Source: Streptomyces ardesiacus (lineage in GTDB: Bacteria; Actinomycetota; Actinomycetes; Streptomycetales; Streptomycetaceae). Taken from it: 64,000 nucleotides of DNA. The notes under the pieces are model-generated. The model worked only from the letters and a program-made list of their open reading frames with translations. It did not search any database and was not told where the DNA came from. The stretch spans positions 1,116,001 through 1,180,000 of the forward strand of contig NZ_BEWC01000002.1 in the NCBI RefSeq assembly GCF_003112575.1. The letters are read 5' to 3'. Position 1 is the first letter of the stretch. Each line of letters begins with the position of its first letter. The position numbers were made by a program, and so were the translations under genes. Of the stretch, positions 45,772-53,710 are shown in pieces.

Positions 45772-47450
45772 GCGACGCCTGGGTCTGCTCGGTCCTGCAG
45801 ACGTACGAGGGGGACCCGGCCCCGGCCCACCGGTACGTGGACGGGGAGGGCCGCACCCGGGAACTGTCGCGGGCCCGGCTCCTCGACGAGGTGCGCGACC
45901 GCGCCCGGCGGCTGACCGGGTGCGGGGCGGGGCCCGGCAGCAGGGTGGCGCTGCTGGCCGACGACCCCGGACGGTTCGTCCCCGCCTTCCTCGGCGCGAT
46001 CTGGGCCGGCATGGTCCCGGTCCCCCTCCCGCCCCCGCCGGTCCTGGGACGGCGCGACGCCTGGGCCGAGGCCGTCGCCGCGTCGCTCCCCGTCGCCCGT
46101 CCGGACCTCGTCGTCGCCGAGGAGACGGCGCTCGCCCCGATGCCCGCGACACCGGCCCGCCACCTCTCCTACGCCTCCCTGGAGTCGGCCGCCGGGCCGG
46201 CGGACACTCCCGCCCCCGCCGCCTACCGGCCCGAGCGCACCGCCTACCTCCAGTTCAGCAGCGGCAGCACCGGACGCCCCAGGGCGGTCGTCGCCACCGC
46301 CGGGTCGGTCACCGCCAACAGCCTCGCCATCATGCGCGACGCACTGGCCGCCGACCCGGCCCGCGACCACGGCGTGAGCTGGCTCCCGCTCCACCACGAC
46401 ATGGGCCTGGTCGGCTTCGTCCTCGCCCCCCTGGCCGTCGGCGTACCGGTGACCCTGGTCGCCACCCGGCTGTTCGTCCGCGACCCGGGCGTCTGGATGC
46501 GCACCCTGTCCGACGTGAAGGGCACCATCACCGGCGCCCCCAACTTCGCCTACGCGCTGGCCACCCGGCGCACCGACCGCGACCGCCTGGCCCGCCTCGA
46601 CCTGTCCGGGGCACACACCCTGCTGTGCGGCGGGGAGCCGGTCAGCCCCCGCACCCTGCGGGACTTCGCCGACGCCCACCGCGTGGCGGGTCTCGACCCG
46701 GCGGCGCTGCGCCCGTGCTACGGACTGGCCGAGTCCACGCTCGCGGTGTCCGTCGCCCCCAGGGGCACCGCGAGGCGCCCGGACCGGGTCTCCTGGTCCC
46801 GGCTGCGCGACCACGACCGCGCCGATCCGAGCGGCGACGGCGCGGAGTCCGTGGAGGTCATGGGCTGCGGCCGCCCCTTTCCCGGCCACGAGGTCCGTGT
46901 GGTCGCGGAGTCCGGACGGCCCGGCGCCGACCGGGAGGTGGGCGAGATCTGGGTGCGCGGGCCCTCCGTGTGCGCCGGATACGTGGACCGGACCCCGGAC
47001 CGGCCGACGCCGGTCACCGACGACGGCTGGCTGCGCACCGGGGACCGCGGCTACCTGGCCGACGGCGTCCTCCACCCGACGGGCCGGCTGAAGGACGTCC
47101 TCGTCGTCCAGGGACGCAACATCGACCCGCAGCGCGTCGAGTGGGCCGCCGAGGCGGTGGACGGCGTCCGCACCGGAGGAGCGGTCGCCTTCACCCGGCC
47201 CGGCACCGACACCGAGGAGGTGGTCGTGGTCGCCGAGTGCCGGCCCCGCCGGAGCGCCGACATCGGCGACGCCGTACGGGAGACCGTGTCGCGGCGGCTC
47301 GGGCTCGGCGTCGGCGACGTCGTGGCCGTCGGCCCGGGCACGGTCGCGAAGACGACCTCGGGCAAACCCCGGCGCCAGGAGATGCGCCGCCGCTACCTCC
47401 TCGGAGACCTCCCACCCGTACACAACGACCCCCCAAGGGACACCCCATGA
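45768..47450 (+). CDS. Fatty acyl-AMP ligase (FAAL)
   Basis: A 560-residue adenylate-forming enzyme of the FAAL (FadD32) type. ATP loop LQFSSGSTGRPRAV near residue 162, the FAAL mark LPLHHDMGLVG near 207, YGLAESTLAV near 318, then a variable insert before GCGRPFPGHEVRV and the C-terminal lysine block AKTTSGKPRR. FAALs make acyl-AMP and pass the chain to an ACP instead of CoA; the ACP gene follows with an ATGA overlap, which supports this. GTG at 45768 overlaps the oleA stop. It probably loads a free fatty acid into the pathway. Confidence 0.9.
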   Translation: MSDAWVCSVLQTYEGDPAPAHRYVDGEGRTRELSRARLLDEVRDRARRLTGCGAGPGSRVALLADDPGRFVPAFLGAIWAGMVPVPLPPPPVLGRRDAWAEAVAASLPVARPDLVVAEETALAPMPATPARHLSYASLESAAGPADTPAPAAYRPERTAYLQFSSGSTGRPRAVVATAGSVTANSLAIMRDALAADPARDHGVSWLPLHHDMGLVGFVLAPLAVGVPVTLVATRLFVRDPGVWMRTLSDVKGTITGAPNFAYALATRRTDRDRLARLDLSGAHTLLCGGEPVSPRTLRDFADAHRVAGLDPAALRPCYGLAESTLAVSVAPRGTARRPDRVSWSRLRDHDRADPSGDGAESVEVMGCGRPFPGHEVRVVAESGRPGADREVGEIWVRGPSVCAGYVDRTPDRPTPVTDDGWLRTGDRGYLADGVLHPTGRLKDVLVVQGRNIDPQRVEWAAEAVDGVRTGGAVAFTRPGTDTEEVVVVAECRPRRSADIGDAVRETVSRRLGLGVGDVVAVGPGTVAKTTSGKPRRQEMRRRYLLGDLPPVHNDPPRDTP

Positions 47451-47782
47451 CACCGACCGACATCCCGCACGTCCTGCACCGCGCCTACCAGCAGGTGACG
47501 CAGCGCGACCCCGGGACCCTGCACCGGGACACCGACATCCGCGCCCTGGGCGTGGACTCCGTGCAGCTCCTCGAAATCATCGTGATCGCCGAGACGGAGC
47601 TGGGGCTGCGCGTCCCGGACGCGGCCCTCGGCGGCGTGGAGACGATCGGGGACCTGTACGACATGCTCGGCCGGGCCGCGCCGCAGGCACGGACACCGCT
47701 GCCCGCACCGGCACCCGCACCGGCGCAGGGACAGGCGCCGGCGCAGGGACAGGCACCCGCCGCGGCCCGGACCGCGCGATGA
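47447..47782 (+). CDS. Acyl carrier protein 1
   Basis: A 111-residue ACP. The phosphopantetheine serine is S38 in LGVDSVQLLEI, and the four-helix domain ends near residue 77. The remaining 34 residues are a PAPAPAQGQ-type tail encoded partly by two 18-base direct repeats (47720-47755). It overlaps the FAAL before it and the desaturase after it by four bases each, so it is likely the carrier on which the acyl chain is loaded and desaturated. Confidence 0.9.
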   Translation: MTPTDIPHVLHRAYQQVTQRDPGTLHRDTDIRALGVDSVQLLEIIVIAETELGLRVPDAALGGVETIGDLYDMLGRAAPQARTPLPAPAPAPAQGQAPAQGQAPAAARTAR

Positions 47783-48573
47783 CCTCGATCGCGCTGCGCG
47801 AGGCGTTCCACCGGGAGTTCATGACCTTCTTCGAGCGGGCCGAACGCACCCGCCGCTGGAACGTCTTCGACGACATCCCCTGGGACCGGCTGGACGAGGT
47901 GCCGGCCCGGGACGAACTGGCCCTCGCCGCAGAGACGTTCTGCGGCATCGAGATGTTCCTCCCCGACTACCTCCAGGCCCACCTGTCGCTGCTGGCCGGC
48001 GACTACGGGCAGGCGTGGTTCTCCGCGAACTGGGGCTACGAGGAGGCCAAGCACGCGCTGGCCCTGCGCGAGTACCTGCTGCGCAGCGGCCGGCGCACCG
48101 AGACGCAGATGCGCGAGTTCGGGGACGCCGTGACGGCGCGGCACTGGGAGCCGCCGTACCGGACACCCCGGCAGATGGTCGTGTACTCGGCGCTCCAGGA
48201 GCTGACGACCTTCGTCAGCTACCGCGAGCAGCGCGAGCTGGCCCGGCGGGCGCACGATCCGGTCCTGGCCGAGGTCTACCGGCTCATCGGGCGGGACGAG
48301 ATGGCGCACTGCCGTTTCTACCAGCGGATCCTGGGCCTGCACCTCGACGAGGACCGCACCGGCACGCTGAAGGACCTGGCCCACGTGGTGCGCACCTTCC
48401 GCATGCCCGCCCACGAGCTGCTGCCCGACCGCGAGGACCGGGAGAGCGTGCGCACCACGGGCTTCGGCAACGGCGCCTTCATCACGGAGGTCCTCCTGCC
48501 CTCGCTCGGCGCGCTCGGCCTGACCCGGCACGACCTCTACTCCGCCGCGGCCACCGTGCCCGCGGCCCGCTAG
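47779..48573 (+). CDS. Acyl-ACP desaturase-like diiron enzyme 1
   Basis: A 264-residue ferritin-like protein of the soluble acyl-ACP desaturase family. All six diiron ligands can be placed: E58 (IEMFLPDY), E89 and H92 (EEAKH), E141 (LQELTTFVS), E174 and H177 (DEMAH). The family introduces a cis double bond into ACP-bound acyl chains using O2 and ferredoxin. It is shorter than plant and mycobacterial DesA proteins, and the chain position it acts on is not predictable. It is coupled to the ACP by an ATGA overlap and ends at a terminator shared with the opposing second desaturase. Confidence 0.85.
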   Translation: MTSIALREAFHREFMTFFERAERTRRWNVFDDIPWDRLDEVPARDELALAAETFCGIEMFLPDYLQAHLSLLAGDYGQAWFSANWGYEEAKHALALREYLLRSGRRTETQMREFGDAVTARHWEPPYRTPRQMVVYSALQELTTFVSYREQRELARRAHDPVLAEVYRLIGRDEMAHCRFYQRILGLHLDEDRTGTLKDLAHVVRTFRMPAHELLPDREDRESVRTTGFGNGAFITEVLLPSLGALGLTRHDLYSAAATVPAAR

Positions 48574-48582
48574 ACATGGGCG

Positions 48583-48618
48583 GAGCGGTGCCCCCGCCGG
48601 TACGCGGGGGCACCGCTC
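48583..48618. terminator. Bidirectional terminator between the two desaturases
   Basis: A perfect 15-base stem GAGCGGTGCCCCCGC and its complement with a six-base loop, in the 58-base gap between convergent stops. Confidence 0.88.
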
Positions 48619-48631
48619 GTGACCGACGTCC

Positions 48632-49558
48632 TCAAAGCGCGGAGTGCACGTGGCCGGCGAACCTGCGGGCCTGCGCCTCGGACGCCCGCAGCAGCACCGC
48701 GAGCCGGTCCCTGGCCTCCTCGCCGTCGGCGCCGAGGCCGGTCCGGTCGAACACCCGCAGGTGACGCATCACCGGTGCGAGCACTTCCGTGTGGTGGGTC
48801 ACGGGGGAGTAGATGCCCGACCGTGCCATCGACATCGACAGCCGCGGGAAGTCCGGCGCGCCGTGCGCGGGGGACCGGAACGTGGCCACCACGGTCGCCA
48901 GGGCCCCGAGGGTCCGCTCCGGCTGGAGTTCCATGGCCGCTTCGAGCACCCGGCGGTAGAACAGCATGTGCCGGTTCTCGTCCTGCGCGATCCGCTGCAG
49001 CAGCGCCACGCACACCGGCTCGCCGGAGATCCGCTTGATGTTCCGGTACGAGATCCGGGTCGCCAGCTCCTGGAGGGTCACGTACACCAGGCCGGCCAGG
49101 ACGTCGCCGCGGTAGTCGCTGTCGTACCCGGTCTGCATGTGCAGGCGGCGCGCGTCCTCCATGGCCACCGGATCGGCGGTCCGCGTGACGATCAGGTAGT
49201 CCCGGATGGCCGTGCCGTGGCGGTCCTCCTCCACCGTCCACCGGTTGACCCAGGTGCCCCACGCGCCGTCCCTGCCGAACAGCTCGGCGATCACCCGGTG
49301 GTAGCTGGGCAGGTTGTCCTCGCTCAACAGGTTGTGCAGCAGCGCGTCCCGCACCGCCGACTCCATCACGCCCTGCTCCGGCGTCCAGGGCTCGCCCCCG
49401 AGGACGCCGTCGTAGTCGCGTCCCAGCGTCCACGGAACGTACCGGTGCGGGTACCAGTCGTCGGCGCCGCGGAAGTGGGCGTCCAGGGCCCGTGCCACCA
49501 CCGGCTCCAACTCCGTGAGCAGCCCGACGTCTTCGCGCTCCACCTCTGGCGCACGCAT
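48632..49558 (-). CDS. Acyl-ACP desaturase-like diiron enzyme 2
   Basis: A 308-residue acyl-ACP desaturase (DesA1/DesA2 type). The ligands are E80 (SEDNLPSY), E111 and H114 (EEDRHG), E164 (LQELATRIS), E194 and H197 (DENRHM). The EEDRHG and DENRHM motifs are closer to plant and mycobacterial enzymes than those of enzyme 1, so the two probably differ in position or chain length specificity. ATG at 49558. It is read against the cluster direction, with its own promoter in the 262-base gap before oleB. Confidence 0.88.
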   Translation of the reverse strand: MRAPEVEREDVGLLTELEPVVARALDAHFRGADDWYPHRYVPWTLGRDYDGVLGGEPWTPEQGVMESAVRDALLHNLLSEDNLPSYHRVIAELFGRDGAWGTWVNRWTVEEDRHGTAIRDYLIVTRTADPVAMEDARRLHMQTGYDSDYRGDVLAGLVYVTLQELATRISYRNIKRISGEPVCVALLQRIAQDENRHMLFYRRVLEAAMELQPERTLGALATVVATFRSPAHGAPDFPRLSMSMARSGIYSPVTHHTEVLAPVMRHLRVFDRTGLGADGEEARDRLAVLLRASEAQARRFAGHVHSAL

Positions 49559-49820
49559 AACAGCCTCCCGACGATGCCGAAGTGCGGCGGGACCGGCCGT
49601 GCTCCGGCGGTCCCCAACCGGTCACGGGCATGCTCGCCCACCGCGTGGGCCCCGGCGGTCCAGCGCGCCGGGCGGCCGACGAGAGCCGGTAAGTGTGATG
49701 AACTCCAGTGCCGCGCAGGGAGGTTCACGGTCAGGACTCGTCTGGACCGGCCGGGTGAAGTTCCCGCGCGGGACGGAGTCGGCGCGGTGCGGGCGGCCGG
49801 GCGCGTCCTACCGTGGCGCC
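49559..49820. promoter_or_regulatory. Divergent promoter region desaturase 2 / oleB
   Basis: 262 bases between outward-facing starts. TACCGT at 49811-49816 lies just before the oleB ATG (49821), which has no Shine-Dalgarno sequence; a leaderless oleB mRNA is possible. No clear inverted repeat was seen, and no regulator gene lies in the cluster. Confidence 0.5.
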
Positions 49821-50744
49821 ATGCCTCCCCCCACGCCGCCGGCCTCTCTGCTGCCCGGCTATCCGGCAGCCGACCGGTGGCGGCGCGTCCCACGGACCGG
49901 TCAGCACTACGTGGACACGGGCTCGGGCCCACCCGTCCTGCTGCTGCACGGAAATCCCTCGTGGAGCTACCAGTGGCGCCACCTGATGGCCGCGCTGTCC
50001 CCGGACTTCCGCTGCGTCGCCCCCGACCTCGCCGGGCTCGGCCTGTCGCCGCGACCGCGCGTCCCGGCCGCCGCCGTGGACCGGCACCGGCTGCAACTCG
50101 ACCACCTCGACGCCCTGTTCGACGACCTCGTCGACGGCCGGGGCGCGCCCCGCGACGGCTGGACGCTGGTGCTGCACGACTGGGGCGGAGCGCTCGGCCT
50201 GGCCTGGGCACGGCGCCGGGGCCTGCGCCCCGCCCGCGTCGTGGTGCTCAACTCCATCTGCTTTCCCTGGCCTTCCGGCTACCGGCTGCCGGTCTACCTG
50301 CGCTGGATCCGGGACCACCGCGGCGTCGCGGCCCTCGCCCACGCCACCAACTTCTTCCCCCGGGCCGCCGTGCGCGGCGGCGTCGTGGCCCCGCTGCGCC
50401 GGGCCGAACGCCGGGCGTACCTGCTGCCGCTGGCCCGGAGCGGAGACCGGCGCGCGGTCGTGGACTTCGTACGCGGCATCCCGCGCGACGAACGGGAGGA
50501 GGCCTGGCGGCTCCTCGACCCGGGCGGCGACGACGGGGCCGATCTGCGCGGCCTCCCGCTGTTCGTCGGCTGGGGCATGCGCGACCCGGTGTTCACGCCC
50601 GTCGTCCTGGCGGAGTGGGAACGGCGGTTCCCGCACGCCCGGGTGCACCGCTACCCCGACGCCGGCCACTACGTCATGGAGGACGCGGCCGGACGGCTGG
50701 GCCGCGACGTCCGCGGCTTCCTCTCGTCCACGGAACGGGGCTGA
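49821..50744 (+). CDS. oleB: OleB-like alpha/beta hydrolase (beta-lactone decarboxylase)
   Basis: A 307-residue alpha/beta hydrolase of the haloalkane-dehalogenase group. HGNPSWSYQWRHL (residue 43) forms the oxyanion part, the nucleophile is D120 in LHDWGGALGL, the acid is D255 in GWGMRDPVF, and the base is H283 in DAGHYVMED. An Asp nucleophile followed by Trp fits both dehalogenases and OleB; the adjacent oleC and oleD decide for OleB, which splits the beta-lactone to a cis-olefin and CO2. Only one base separates its stop from the oleC ATG. In many other Actinobacteria OleB and OleC are a fusion; here they are separate. Confidence 0.85.
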   Translation: MPPPTPPASLLPGYPAADRWRRVPRTGQHYVDTGSGPPVLLLHGNPSWSYQWRHLMAALSPDFRCVAPDLAGLGLSPRPRVPAAAVDRHRLQLDHLDALFDDLVDGRGAPRDGWTLVLHDWGGALGLAWARRRGLRPARVVVLNSICFPWPSGYRLPVYLRWIRDHRGVAALAHATNFFPRAAVRGGVVAPLRRAERRAYLLPLARSGDRRAVVDFVRGIPRDEREEAWRLLDPGGDDGADLRGLPLFVGWGMRDPVFTPVVLAEWERRFPHARVHRYPDAGHYVMEDAAGRLGRDVRGFLSSTERG

Positions 50745-50745
50745 C

Positions 50746-52323
50746 ATGGCACACCTCCACGCCCGGCTCGAACAGCTCGCCGCGGAGCGCCCGCACGACA
50801 CCGCCCTCGTCCTCGGCCGCCGTGACGGGCCGGGCCGGGCCGTCACGTTCGCCCGGCTCGTCGCGGGGTGCCGGGAGGCGGCCGGGGCCTTCGAACGGGC
50901 CGGGGTGCGCCGCGGCCACAAGGCCGTGACCATGACCGGCGACCCCTACCACCTGTTCACCACCGTCCACGGGCTGCTCGCGATCGGAGCGGTCCCGGTC
51001 CTGGTCGACCCCGGCCTGCCCCGCGCCGACCTGCGGCAGTGCCTGGACGAGGTGGCGCCCGAGGCGTTCGTCGGACAACCGCTCGCCCATCTGGGCCGTA
51101 CGGCGCTGGGCTGGGCCCGGGGACACGTGCGGACGGCCGTCGTCACCGGGGCGGCCGTCCCGGGGCTGCGGCGGCGCCTGCCCGTGCCACGCGCCCGGCG
51201 GGGCGTGGAGCCCTCCGGCCCGCCGACGCGCAACCCCCGGCCCCCGGCGCCGGACGACCTCGCGCTGATCGCCTTCACCTCCGGCTCGACCGGCGTCCCC
51301 AAGGGCGCCGAATACCACCACGGCACCCTGGCGGGGCAGGCCGAGACGCTGGCCCGCCTGGTCGGCACCGACGGCACGCTGTTCGCCGGGTTCCTCCCCG
51401 TCGTGCTGCTCGGACCGGTGCTCGGGCACACCACCGTCGCGCCCGCGGTCAACCACCGCGCCCCGGCCCGCACCCCGCCCGGACGCCTGGTCCGCCCGCT
51501 CCTGGAGAACCGGACGGACGTGGTGGTCGGCTCGCCCGCCGTCCTCGGGCTGCTGGCCGAGCACTGCGCGCGCCGGCGCCTCACCCTGCGCCGCGTCGAC
51601 CGCGTGATCTCCTTCGGCGCCCCGCTGCGCGCCGCACTCGCCGATGCCCTGCACGCGGTGCTGCGGCCGGACGCCGAGGTGCTCAGCGCCTACGGGGCCA
51701 CCGAATGCCTGCCGGTGAGCGCCGTCAGCACCGCCGACGCCCGCGCACCCGGCCCCGGCACGTGCGTGGGCCGGCCCCTCGACGGCGTCGTCGCCACGAT
51801 CCTGGACGCCGGTCCCGACGGCGTCGGCGAGATCGCCGTCACCGGCGGCAACGTCAGCCCGGCCTACCACGCGCGTCCCGAGGTCACCGCGGCCACCAAG
51901 ACCGTCACCGACCAGGGCGTCCAGCACCGGACCGGGGACATGGGGACCATCGACGCGGAGGGCCGCATCTGGTTCCACGGCCGCCGCAGCCACCGCGTCC
52001 TCGGCACCGACCACGTCCTGACCACCGAGGACGTCGAGGCCGCCGCCGACACCGTGCCCGGCGTGCGCCGCAGCGCCCTCGTCGGGGTCGGGGACCCGGG
52101 CCGGCAGCGCGCCGTGCTGTGCGTCGAGCTGGCCGCGCGGGGGCCCGGACGCCCGGCGGTGGTCGCGGCGGTGCGCGAACTGCTCGACCGGCGTCCCGAC
52201 GGACGGCACGTCACCGCGGTCCTGGTCCACCCGGGGTTCCCGACGGACATCCGGCACAACTCCAAGATCAACCGCGAGCGGCTGGCCGACTGGGCCACCC
52301 GGCGCCTGCGGAGGCCGCGGTGA
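50746..52323 (+). CDS. oleC: OleC-like beta-lactone synthetase
   Basis: A 525-residue adenylate-forming enzyme. ATP loop FTSGSTGVPKG at 177-187, YGATECLPVS at 316, and a C-terminal RHNSKINRERLADWA at 503, all in the OleC form (YGATE-LPV and HN-KI-RE-LA-WA). OleC adenylates the 2-alkyl-3-hydroxy acid and closes it to a beta-lactone. Length is shorter than the FAAL in the same locus and the two differ clearly in motifs, so they do not duplicate each other. The stop overlaps the oleD GTG. Confidence 0.88.
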   Translation: MAHLHARLEQLAAERPHDTALVLGRRDGPGRAVTFARLVAGCREAAGAFERAGVRRGHKAVTMTGDPYHLFTTVHGLLAIGAVPVLVDPGLPRADLRQCLDEVAPEAFVGQPLAHLGRTALGWARGHVRTAVVTGAAVPGLRRRLPVPRARRGVEPSGPPTRNPRPPAPDDLALIAFTSGSTGVPKGAEYHHGTLAGQAETLARLVGTDGTLFAGFLPVVLLGPVLGHTTVAPAVNHRAPARTPPGRLVRPLLENRTDVVVGSPAVLGLLAEHCARRRLTLRRVDRVISFGAPLRAALADALHAVLRPDAEVLSAYGATECLPVSAVSTADARAPGPGTCVGRPLDGVVATILDAGPDGVGEIAVTGGNVSPAYHARPEVTAATKTVTDQGVQHRTGDMGTIDAEGRIWFHGRRSHRVLGTDHVLTTEDVEAAADTVPGVRRSALVGVGDPGRQRAVLCVELAARGPGRPAVVAAVRELLDRRPDGRHVTAVLVHPGFPTDIRHNSKINRERLADWATRRLRRPR

Positions 52324-53462
52324 GCGCACCGGCCCCCGCCCGGGTCCTCGTCACCGGCGGCAGCGGCTTCCTCGGCACCGAGATCTGCCGGCAACTCACC
52401 GCCCGCGGTACCGAGACCGTCTCCCTCAGCCGCCGACCCGGCGCCGCGCTGACGCGGCTCGGCGTACTCCAGGTCCACGGCGACCTCACCGATCCGGCCG
52501 CCGTCGACCGCGCGCTCGCCGGGTGCGACGCCGTTGTCCACAACGCCGCCCTCGCGGGAGCGGGCGGTCCGGCGGCGCCCTACTGGCGCACCAACGTCGA
52601 CGGCACCCGTACGGTGCTCGACCGGTGCCGCCGGCACGGCGTGCGCACCCTCGTCCACACCTCGACCGCCAGCGTCGTCTTCCGGCCCGGGGGCCTGGAG
52701 AACGCCGACGAGCGGCTGCCCCGCCCGCGCCGGTACCTGGCCGCCTACCCGCACACCAAGGCCGTCGCGGAGGCACTGGTCCTCGATGCCCACGGCTCCG
52801 GCGGACTCGCCACCCTCGCCCTGCGCCCGCACCTCGTCTGGGGGCCGGGCGACCCGCACTTCCTGCCCGCCCTGACCCGCGCCGTCCGCCGGGGACGCCT
52901 CGTCATGCCGGGCGACGGGGCCAACCTCGTCGACACCACCCACGTCCGCACCGCCGCCCACGCCCACCTGCTCGCCCTCGACCGGCTCCACCGGGGGTGC
53001 CCGGTCGGCGGGCGGGCCTACTTCGTCGCCCAGGGCGAGCCGCTGCCCCTGCGCGACACCGTCGGCCTGCTGCTCGCCGCCGCCGGAGTCCGCGCCACCT
53101 GGCGGCCGGTGCCCGCCCCACTCGCCCACGCCGCCGCTGCCGCCCGCGAGACGGCGGACCGGCTGCGGGGCGCCACCGGCACGCACGGCCTCAGCCGGTT
53201 CCTGGTCGCCGAACTGGTGCACCCGCACTGGTTCGACCTGACCGCCGCCCGCACCGGTCTCGGGTTCACCCCGCCGCTCGGCTTCGCCGACGGCATCCGC
53301 GAGGCGTTCGAGGCCGCCGGCCGCCCCGCCGCCGGCGCCGGCACCCTCGCCCGTCTCCTGCCCGCCCCTTCGAGCCCGCCCGGCCCAGCCGGGCCGGAGC
53401 CTCCGCCCGCGCCCGCCCACCCCGCCGCACCCGGCACCGAGAAGGGAACCGCCCGCCCATGA
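52320..53462 (+). CDS. oleD: OleD-like 2-alkyl-3-ketoacid reductase
   Basis: A 380-residue extended short-chain dehydrogenase (3-beta-HSD group). NAD(P) motif GGSGFLG at 13-19, HNAAL near 74, active site Y143 and K147 in YPHTKAVAE, and LRPHLVWGPGDPHFLP. OleD reduces the 2-alkyl-3-keto acid to the hydroxy acid used by OleC. The last 40 residues are a Pro/Ala-rich tail (PAPSSPPGPAGPEPPPAP), not typical of OleD. GTG at 52320 overlaps the oleC stop; the end overlaps the second ACP. Confidence 0.87.
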   Translation: MSAPAPARVLVTGGSGFLGTEICRQLTARGTETVSLSRRPGAALTRLGVLQVHGDLTDPAAVDRALAGCDAVVHNAALAGAGGPAAPYWRTNVDGTRTVLDRCRRHGVRTLVHTSTASVVFRPGGLENADERLPRPRRYLAAYPHTKAVAEALVLDAHGSGGLATLALRPHLVWGPGDPHFLPALTRAVRRGRLVMPGDGANLVDTTHVRTAAHAHLLALDRLHRGCPVGGRAYFVAQGEPLPLRDTVGLLLAAAGVRATWRPVPAPLAHAAAAARETADRLRGATGTHGLSRFLVAELVHPHWFDLTAARTGLGFTPPLGFADGIREAFEAAGRPAAGAGTLARLLPAPSSPPGPAGPEPPPAPAHPAAPGTEKGTARP

Positions 53463-53710
53463 CCGACACCTACGACGTGATCCGTTCCGTGCTGACCACG
53501 ACGTTCCGGATCCCCGACGACGAGATCAGCCCCGAGCGCACCCTCGAACAGCTCGAACTCGACTCGCTCGCCCTGGCCGAGTTCGCGCTCATCCTCCAGG
53601 AACGCCTGGAGGTGCGGGTCGACGAGGAGCACGCCACCCGGGCCACCACCCTCGCCCAGGTGACCGAGCACCTCGACACCCTGCGCGCCCAGTCGGTGAC
53701 CACGCCGTGA
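53459..53710 (+). CDS. Acyl carrier protein 2
   Basis: An 83-residue ACP with the phosphopantetheine serine S36 in LELDSLALAEF. No extra tail, unlike ACP 1. The ATG overlaps the oleD stop and its TGA overlaps the ketosynthase GTG, so it is made with the FabF-type enzyme and is probably its carrier. Confidence 0.9.
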   Translation: MTDTYDVIRSVLTTTFRIPDDEISPERTLEQLELDSLALAEFALILQERLEVRVDEEHATRATTLAQVTEHLDTLRAQSVTTP

